Source: CAWDMC01 sp963803295 (GTDB lineage Bacteria > Acidobacteriota > Terriglobia > UBA7540). Taken from it: a DNA stretch of 64,000 nucleotides. Below, piece by piece: positions 59,701 to 64,000 of the stretch. Position 1 is the stretch's first letter, and each line of letters begins with the position of its first letter. Location of the stretch: assembly GCA_963803295.1 (NCBI GenBank), contig CAWDMC010000003.1:62001-126000 (forward strand), in the 5' to 3' direction. Under the pieces are notes generated by a model. That model had not been told where the DNA came from. It was given only the letters and a program-made list of their open reading frames with translations, and made no database searches. Made by a program: the position numbers and the translations under genes.

Positions 59701-59811
59701 CTCTACACCACACCGGTGGTTTATCTGTATTTCGATCGCATCCAGCATTGGTGGAGTGGCGTACCTGCCCGCGAATCCCAGGGGCCTGAGCCACTTGGCT
59801 CAGATATTTGA
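56710..59811 (+). CDS. mdtC: RND efflux transporter, MdtC type
   Basis: Second inner-membrane pump of an MdtABC-like system, in which MdtB and MdtC form a mixed trimer. The 1033-residue protein is full length, with FVVDDAIVVIENISRYLEQ in helix 4, the porter domain pieces YSLDNLSLMALTIS and GRMMGAIQADQD, and the final bundle with ESYIHPVTILSTLPSAGVGALLAL. No insert or break is seen. It begins 122 bp after mdtB. The substrate is unknown; MdtBC in enterobacteria exports bile salts and novobiocin. Confidence 0.94.
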   Translation: MIISEPFIRRPIATTLLLVAIALAGAVAFRLLPVSPLPQIDFPTISVGARLPGASPETMASSVATPLERQFSRIASVTEMTSSSSLGQTNVTLQFDLNRNIDAAARDVQAAINAARGYLPTNLPNNPTYRKVNPADAPIMILSLTSPVLTKGQMYDAASSIMAQKLSQLSGVGQVIVGGSSLPAVRVELNPTLLNKYGIGLEQVRTALSTANANTPKGHFSDGHRMWEVGANDQIFKAVEYAPLIIAYHKGRAVHVSDVARVVDSVEDIRGAGYLNGKPEILLIIFRQPGANIIDTVDGIRAALPQLEAAIPQSISVSISMDQTVTIRASVRDTERTLVLSVFLVILVVFFFLKNPRTTFIPSIAVPVSLVGTFGAMYLLDYSLDNLSLMALTISTGFVVDDAIVVIENISRYLEQGLPPFEAALKGAREIGSTVLTISISLVAVFIPLLLMGGIVGRLFREFAVTLSIAILVSMVVSLTATPMMCAHLLKQHVSHGRVYVASERAFNWVVKQYGRTLDTVLRFAPVTLAILLVTIGLNVYLFIRVSKGFFPQQDNGRMMGAIQADQDTSFQAMNRILLRMIDIVDKDPAINTVNGFTGGFAGLNTARMFISLKPLAQRDASADQVIARLRPKLSRVPGASLYMQAAQDVRVGGRFGGAQYQFTMQGDNLQDLIVYGPRMLHELRGLPVIADVNSDQQNQGLQAMVQYDRTTAARFGISPQLIDSTLYDAFGQRQVSTMYTSLNQYHVIMEAAPEFWQSPEFLHQIYVRSPAGQEVPLSAISHYAPETAPLQVNHQGLFPSVTISFNLQPGIALGDAVIAIQGVATRIGLPGSIHTGFSGTAQAYQQSLGSEPLLIAAALATVYLVLGILYESYIHPVTILSTLPSAGVGALLALMITRTDLTVIAIIGIILLIGLVKKNGILMVDFAIAAERNEGKSSRDSIYEACMLRFRPILMTTMAAILGALPLALGRGTGSELRRPLGIAIIGGLIVSQLLTLYTTPVVYLYFDRIQHWWSGVPARESQGPEPLGSDI

Positions 59812-59854
59812 GTTATAAATAGTGTCTTCGGCGCTCCGGGGCAGTCCGCGTCTT

Positions 59855-59914
59855 CATACGTATGAGGCTTGGTAGTAGTATACGTTTGACACGTATATCC
59901 TCCAGATGTAGGAT
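59855..59914 (+). promoter_or_regulatory. Promoter and operators of the toxin-antitoxin pair
   Basis: TTGACA (59886-59891), 17-nt spacer, TAGGAT (59909-59914). Two palindromes share the TACGTA core: CATACGTATG at 59855-59864 and ATACGT-ttgac-ACGTAT at 59880-59896, the latter covering the -35 box. This is the usual layout for autoregulation by an antitoxin complex. Confidence 0.65.
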
Positions 59915-59933
59915 GGTATAGGGAGGTGGCTTT

Positions 59934-60311
59934 ATGGCTTATGTTGAACCGGCAACCGTATTGGCACCCAGAAGTATGGTGAAATCAGTGGATGTACTCT
60001 ACAACACGGGTCCAGGAGGCTGGTCTGTTGCCCTCTTGAAATGGGGTGACGACGAGACCGTTGGGATTCGCTGGAACGGGGAGCCGGGCCCTGGAATAGG
60101 TCAGCCCCAGGCTCGTGGTTTTGCCACTTGGTTCGTGCTTCCTGATGAGCTTAGAGCCGTAGTGTTAGAGCGCGTCGAGGAGCTCAGTCTTGCGCAGGAG
60201 GGCGGACTTCTGGCCCAATATCGCGAAATGGCCCAGGATCATGGGCGGGAAGCGGAGGCTCAGGAATGGGCAGAAGGACTGATCTCTGATGCAGGCAGTC
60301 AAGAGGGGTGA
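59934..60311 (+). CDS. Putative antitoxin of a MazF-type pair, atypical
   Basis: A 125-residue protein with a strong ribosome site (GGGAGG). The N-terminal 85 residues (VKSVDVLYNTGPGGWSVALLKW, ETVGIRWNG, ATWFVLPDEL) look like a small beta-rich domain that I cannot name. The last 40 residues are acidic and helical (LAQEGGLLAQYREMAQDHGREAEAQEWAEG), like toxin-binding tails of antitoxins. It overlaps the toxin gene by 23 bases. A MazE-like swapped-hairpin DNA-binding motif is not evident, so the antitoxin role rests on position, operator and tail. Confidence 0.6.
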   Translation: MAYVEPATVLAPRSMVKSVDVLYNTGPGGWSVALLKWGDDETVGIRWNGEPGPGIGQPQARGFATWFVLPDELRAVVLERVEELSLAQEGGLLAQYREMAQDHGREAEAQEWAEGLISDAGSQEG

Positions 60312-60624
60312 TGTGTGGTGGGTTTCGTTCGATCCTGCTCTGGGCGGTGAGATTCGGAAGACACGTCCGGCTATTGTGATGAGCAACAATGCTGCGAACT
60401 TAGCGTTGAACCGTGTTGTGGTTGTACCTCTCACGGGCAACACCGCGAAGATCTACCCGGGAGAGGCACTAGTCAGGGCCGGCGAGGGCATGTCAAAGGC
60501 AATGGCAGACCAGATCATGACGGTGGATATGCGGCGCCTCGCCAATCGTCTGGGAATGGTTTCGTCTGACGATATGAGGGCTGTGGAAGCTGCAGTGCTC
60601 CTTCATTTGGGCATACGGCGCTAG
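60289..60624 (+). CDS. MazF/PemK-family endoribonuclease toxin
   Basis: A 111-residue protein with the family start VKRGDVWWVSFDPALGGEIRKTRPAIVMSNN: the RGDVWWV strand and the catalytic Arg after GGEIRKTRP. VVVVPLTGN and the helix DQIMTVDMRRL follow, as in MazF/PemK enzymes that cut mRNA at short sequences. Its ATG lies inside the end of the upstream gene and has GAAGGA before it. The gene sits between mdtC and the outer-membrane channel gene of the same pump. Confidence 0.88.
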   Translation: MQAVKRGDVWWVSFDPALGGEIRKTRPAIVMSNNAANLALNRVVVVPLTGNTAKIYPGEALVRAGEGMSKAMADQIMTVDMRRLANRLGMVSSDDMRAVEAAVLLHLGIRR

Positions 60625-60769
60625 CACCATTTCAGCGCACCCGCACAGGCCGTATCAGTGAGACCGTCAGTTTACGTTTTTGGGTTCAGGGCCATCCGCT
60701 TTGGTGATCACCCTCGGCGGTTTCGTGGTAATAGGTGCTGACTGGCACATCAAGAGGGAAAGTGTAGCC

Positions 60770-62257
60770 ATGGTCGTGAACTTCAAGAAAGCTGCGGTGT
60801 TGGTACTTGCTTGTGCGACGCTGTTTCTCAGCGCCTGCATGGTCGGTCCCAACTACAAGCGGCCCACGGCTCCGGTTCCCCAGGTTTACAAGGAATCGCC
60901 CCCGGCCAGCTTTAACGCGACACAGGGCTGGAACCAAGCTCAACCGAACGATGCCGTACCACGGGGAAAGTGGTGGGAGATCTACAAGGATCCGCAACTC
61001 AACGCCCTTGAAGAGCAAGTCAGCATCTCGAACCAGAATGTCCTCCTTGCCGAAGCGCAGTTCCGCGAGGCTCGGGCCGCGGTGCGGATCGCACGGTCGG
61101 GCCTGTTCCCAACCGTCGGAATCAGTCCTTCCATCGTGAATTCACGCTCGGCTCTCGGTATCACGGGCGCTCAGGTTTCAGGATTCACTCCGAGCTCGCG
61201 CACATCCTACGATTTGCCGGTGGATCTTGGATATCAAGCCGACGTCTGGGGCAGCATCCGCCGCACTATTACGCAGAGTGCGGAGACGGCACAGGCCAGC
61301 GCCGCCCAGATCGAGAACGCCCGACTATCCTTCCAGGGGGAACTGGCGCAGGATTACTTTCTGTTGCACGGCACCGATGGCGATCTGGACCTGCTTGAGC
61401 GGACGGTGAAGTCGTACCAGGAGTATCTCGATCTTACCAAAAATCGCTTCGCCTCAGGTGTGGCCTCGGGTGCCGACGTGGCCCAGGCCGAGACCCAGTT
61501 GGACGGGGCCCAGGCGCAGTTGGTCGACCTTGGCGTTCAACGGGCTCAGCTCGAGCATGCCATTGCGGTTCTGGCGGGTAAGGCGCCCGTGGAGATCTCA
61601 GTTGGAACGGCCACGATCAAGATGACGCCGCCTCCCGTTCCCACTGGAGTCCCTTCAACGTTCCTCGAGCGCCGTCCTGACATCGCGGCCGCCGAACGCC
61701 AGATGGCGGCAGCTAACGAGCAGATTGGCATTGCGACAGCTGCCTTCTATCCCGCCCTGTCGCTGACGGCCTCCGCGGGCTTCCAGAGTTCCAGCATTGC
61801 GGACTGGTTCACCTGGCCGAGCCGCTTCTGGTCAGTGGGTCCGGCAGTTGCCGAGACGCTTTTTGATGCTGGCAGGCGCCGGGCGCAGGTAGCCCAAGCG
61901 CAGGCCGCCTTTGACGCCACCGTCGCCAACTACCGGCAAATTGTCCTTACCAGTTTCCAACAGGTGGAAGATAGCCTCGCCGCCCTGCGTATCCTGGAGA
62001 AGGAGGCCGCGGTTGAGGTCCAGGCGGTAGATGCCGCGGAACGATCGCTGACCATATCGACGGCTCAGTACAAAGCGGGTACCGCGAGCTACCTGCAGGT
62101 GATCACAGCGCAGACGGCGGCCCTGCAGGCCGAACGGGCTGCGGTCGATATCCTCACCCGGCGCATGGTTTCGAGCGTGCAACTGATCCAAGATTTGGGT
62201 GGAGGATGGGACTCGTCGCAACTTCCCACCCGAGAACAACTGGTTCTGAACAAGTAG
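60770..62257 (+). CDS. Outer-membrane efflux channel lipoprotein (TolC/OprM, NodT type)
   Basis: The 495-residue protein starts at ATG 60770 with GAGGGAA upstream; the open frame reaches 60680 but lacks a signal there. A lipoprotein signal (FLSACMVGPNYKRP, Cys near residue 22) is the classic NodT-family start. Two outer-membrane-factor repeats follow, with FASGVASGADVAQAETQLDGA and YKAGTASYLQVITAQTAALQAE. FLERRPDIAAAERQMAAAN between them is diagnostic. It completes the tripartite pump with MdtABC. Confidence 0.92.
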   Translation: MVVNFKKAAVLVLACATLFLSACMVGPNYKRPTAPVPQVYKESPPASFNATQGWNQAQPNDAVPRGKWWEIYKDPQLNALEEQVSISNQNVLLAEAQFREARAAVRIARSGLFPTVGISPSIVNSRSALGITGAQVSGFTPSSRTSYDLPVDLGYQADVWGSIRRTITQSAETAQASAAQIENARLSFQGELAQDYFLLHGTDGDLDLLERTVKSYQEYLDLTKNRFASGVASGADVAQAETQLDGAQAQLVDLGVQRAQLEHAIAVLAGKAPVEISVGTATIKMTPPPVPTGVPSTFLERRPDIAAAERQMAAANEQIGIATAAFYPALSLTASAGFQSSSIADWFTWPSRFWSVGPAVAETLFDAGRRRAQVAQAQAAFDATVANYRQIVLTSFQQVEDSLAALRILEKEAAVEVQAVDAAERSLTISTAQYKAGTASYLQVITAQTAALQAERAAVDILTRRMVSSVQLIQDLGGGWDSSQLPTREQLVLNK

Positions 62258-62332
62258 AGCAACTACCTTCCAGGGCAGCCACGAGGCTGACGGCTCACAG
62301 TTAGCTTAGCCGCTTATGGTACAAGGCCAACC

Positions 62333-63052
62333 CTACAGGGGATAGCGCCGCTTGGCCTCTTCAAGCATCATCGCGGTTGTTGTGGCACCGATCCGGGCAA
62401 CACCTAGTTCCCGGACGCGTAGCAGATCGTCCAGCTTGCGCACCCCGCCCGCAGCCTTAACACTGACCGAAGGCGCGCTGTGTTCCCGCATCAGGCGCAG
62501 GTGGTGGTCAATCGCTCCTTTGTAATTGTAGGAACCGTCAGGCTGCTTCACGAACCCGTATCCGGTGGATGTCTTCACGAAAGCCACCCGAGCCTCGGAG
62601 CAGATCTCGCATAAACGAATAATGTGTTCATCCCGGAGGTAATCATTCTCAAAGATTACCTTCAGAATGGCGCCACTCGCGGTAACGGCGTCGTTGATCA
62701 ACTGAATCTCATTGCGAACATACGTCCAATCGCCGCTCAGCACCTTGCCGATGTTGACGACGGCGTCGATCTCCGTGCCTCCGGCCTGTGCTGCAGCTTC
62801 AGCTTCCTTTACCTTGATCCCGGTGGCGCTATTGCCATGCGGAAAGGCCACTACCGGACAGACGCCGACGTCCGAGCCGGCGAGTAGATCCTTTGCCAAG
62901 CCGATGGCGTACGGTTTGACGCAAGCGGTGGCGACGTCGTATTTCCGGGCCAGCAGGCAACCGTCAGTGATCTGCGCGTCGGTCATGGTCGGATGCAACA
63001 AAGAGTGGTCGATCATCTTAGCGAGCTGGCGCACGCTTAGCGAAGGTGCCAT
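62333..63052 (-). CDS. deoC: Deoxyribose-phosphate aldolase
   Basis: Splits 2-deoxyribose-5-phosphate to glyceraldehyde-3-phosphate and acetaldehyde in nucleoside breakdown. The 239-residue TIM barrel has the Schiff-base Lys in FVKTSTGYGF (about 148), the second active-site Lys in VSVKAAGGVR (about 195), and the substrate Asp in GTEIDAVVNIG. Start ATG 63052 has GAGGAGA upstream. It lies 12 bp after a ROK-family gene on the same strand, suggesting a shared sugar or nucleoside role. Confidence 0.93.
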   Translation of the reverse strand: MAPSLSVRQLAKMIDHSLLHPTMTDAQITDGCLLARKYDVATACVKPYAIGLAKDLLAGSDVGVCPVVAFPHGNSATGIKVKEAEAAAQAGGTEIDAVVNIGKVLSGDWTYVRNEIQLINDAVTASGAILKVIFENDYLRDEHIIRLCEICSEARVAFVKTSTGYGFVKQPDGSYNYKGAIDHHLRLMREHSAPSVSVKAAGGVRKLDDLLRVRELGVARIGATTTAMMLEEAKRRYPL

Positions 63053-63064
63053 TGGAAGTTCTCC

Positions 63065-64000
63065 TCAGGAGCGGATCGCGGCCTGGTTCAGCTTGCGCAA
63101 CGCGTAGGCATAAGCCCCGACAGCCACAGCCTCGCTGGTGCCGAGGAGTGAAAGGCCTACGGCGGTTCGCTGCATGGGGTCGTACTTCACCTTGCGGGTG
63201 GACCCAGGAACCGTGATCTCACGCACCGCGCCCGCGAGAAAGCTAGCCCGTTCCCCGGGATCTTCGAGATTGAAGGCTCGGGGGATCAGCCGCCGCATCC
63301 TCTTGCTGATCCCGTCATAGTTCGAGTTCATGGCCGCGACTAAAGCAGGCATAAACAGTGAATGCGCGCCGGCAATGCCGCCGCCGATCACCGCCAATCC
63401 ATCCACCAGTGTCAAGGCCTGGGCGAGCACGTCGCCCGCGGCCTCCCCCAGCCGCCGGAAGGCCTCGACCGCAGCGTCCCGATTACCCTGTGCCGATCCC
63501 ATGCCGATTTCGAAGATCTGTCTGGGTTCTGGAGCCTGATCGAAAGGTATGCCGCAGCACTCCGCGTACACTTGGCGTACCGCGCGGATGGAAACTCCTT
63601 CCTCGGCTGTGAGCGTCGGATCAAGCTTGTTACGCAGCAGCCAGGCTTCGCCGCCGGCCGAATTGTCGCCTATGAAGATCTCCCCGTCGCGCACGATACC
63701 GCCACCAAGTCCGGTGCCCAGGGTGATCCCGAACAGGTTGCGGAACCGCTTGGGACTCTTGGCCTTCTCCAGCAAGGAGTTCACGTAAGGCAGGAATCCG
63801 GCGATGGCCTCTCCGTAAACAAACAGATCACCGTCGTTATTGATAAAGACCGGAATGCCGAACTTGTCTTCGAGGAAGGGACCAAGGGCGACGCCATTCC
63901 GGAATGCCGGCAGATTTCCCACATTACTCATGATCCCTGCCGGATAGTCGCCCGGTCCGGGAAAGGCAAAGCTGATCGCCACAGGCGCTTCGGGCAGCTG
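63065..64000 (-). CDS. ROK-family protein (sugar kinase/regulator group), N-terminus beyond the window
   Basis: The frame is open to the right edge, so the N-terminus (including the first ATP-binding Asp-Gly loop) is not in view; a GTG at 63982 is internal. About 311 residues are visible. GTGLGGGIVRDGEIFIGDNSAGGEAW matches the ROK phosphate/sugar-binding stretch, and NNDGDLFVYGEA holds the catalytic Asp region. The usual ROK zinc motif (CxCGxxGCxE) is absent from the following segment, so it belongs to the zinc-free minority. The C-terminal GTSEAVAVGAYAYAL is typical. Substrate is unknown. It lies 12 bp upstream of deoC. Confidence 0.85.
   Translation of the reverse strand, partial: QLPEAPVAISFAFPGPGDYPAGIMSNVGNLPAFRNGVALGPFLEDKFGIPVFINNDGDLFVYGEAIAGFLPYVNSLLEKAKSPKRFRNLFGITLGTGLGGGIVRDGEIFIGDNSAGGEAWLLRNKLDPTLTAEEGVSIRAVRQVYAECCGIPFDQAPEPRQIFEIGMGSAQGNRDAAVEAFRRLGEAAGDVLAQALTLVDGLAVIGGGIAGAHSLFMPALVAAMNSNYDGISKRMRRLIPRAFNLEDPGERASFLAGAVREITVPGSTRKVKYDPMQRTAVGLSLLGTSEAVAVGAYAYALRKLNQAAIRS

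Noticed and set aside
63980..63982. GTG at 63982 as the true start of the ROK gene
   Set aside because: The frame is open to the window edge and the ROK N-terminal ATP loop is missing, so the gene continues outside.

Overview
The window looks like chromosomal DNA from a GC-rich, Gram-negative soil-type bacterium, most likely a member of the Acidobacteriota. This is inferred from content, not from a marker gene. Support comes from a complete 13-subunit complex I operon with fused nuoCD, an LPS-type glycosyltransferase and RND efflux pumps (both imply an outer membrane), secreted proteins that join putative-Ig repeats to YncE propellers and phosphatases, and short palindromic repeats scattered between genes. 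No rRNA, tRNA, CRISPR array, phage block or insertion sequence was found.

Layout. A secreted protein that runs off the left edge (1-837, -) is divergent from leuA (1293-2858, +). A small coiled-coil gene broken by a frameshift (3102-3505, -) is followed by the nuo operon nuoABCDEFGHIJKLMN, read right to left from 19241 to 3732. Next come three lipoproteins with shared N-termini (19793-27767, +): a protein with two histidine-phosphatase-like units, a YncE/alkaline-phosphatase fusion, and a broken paralogue of the first. Then, on the minus strand, follow a Xre regulator, a SIS-domain protein, typA (frame interrupted), an HhH lipoprotein, and a translationally coupled trio of citrate synthase, HAD phosphatase and HtrA-like protease. 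A Ser/Thr kinase and a PpiC-type foldase follow on the plus strand.

The most interesting block is 38.6-42.0 kb: a six-helix membrane protein, a winged-helix regulator, a second-type cis-prenyltransferase (UppS family) and a convergent B12-binding radical SAM enzyme. The promoters at both ends carry the same perfect palindrome (AAGTACTT) overlapping the -35 box, the same 18-nt spacer and a -10 box only 6-7 nt before the ATG. This suggests one regulon with leaderless mRNAs.

The right part holds a fibre-like protein, an M1-type metallopeptidase, an aldo/keto reductase, a TPR/gluzincin protein, an M20 peptidase, a tiny Trm112-like gene with an overlapping GT9 glycosyltransferase, and an MdtABC-type RND efflux operon (mdtB frame interrupted). 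A MazF-type toxin-antitoxin pair sits between the pump and its outer-membrane channel. DeoC and an edge-truncated ROK-family protein close the window.

Four loci carry single-base-type frame breaks in otherwise conserved genes (3.3, 26.2-27.6, 30.35 and 55.36 kb). Read or assembly errors are a real possibility for the housekeeping ones, so these genes should not be called dead without checking reads.
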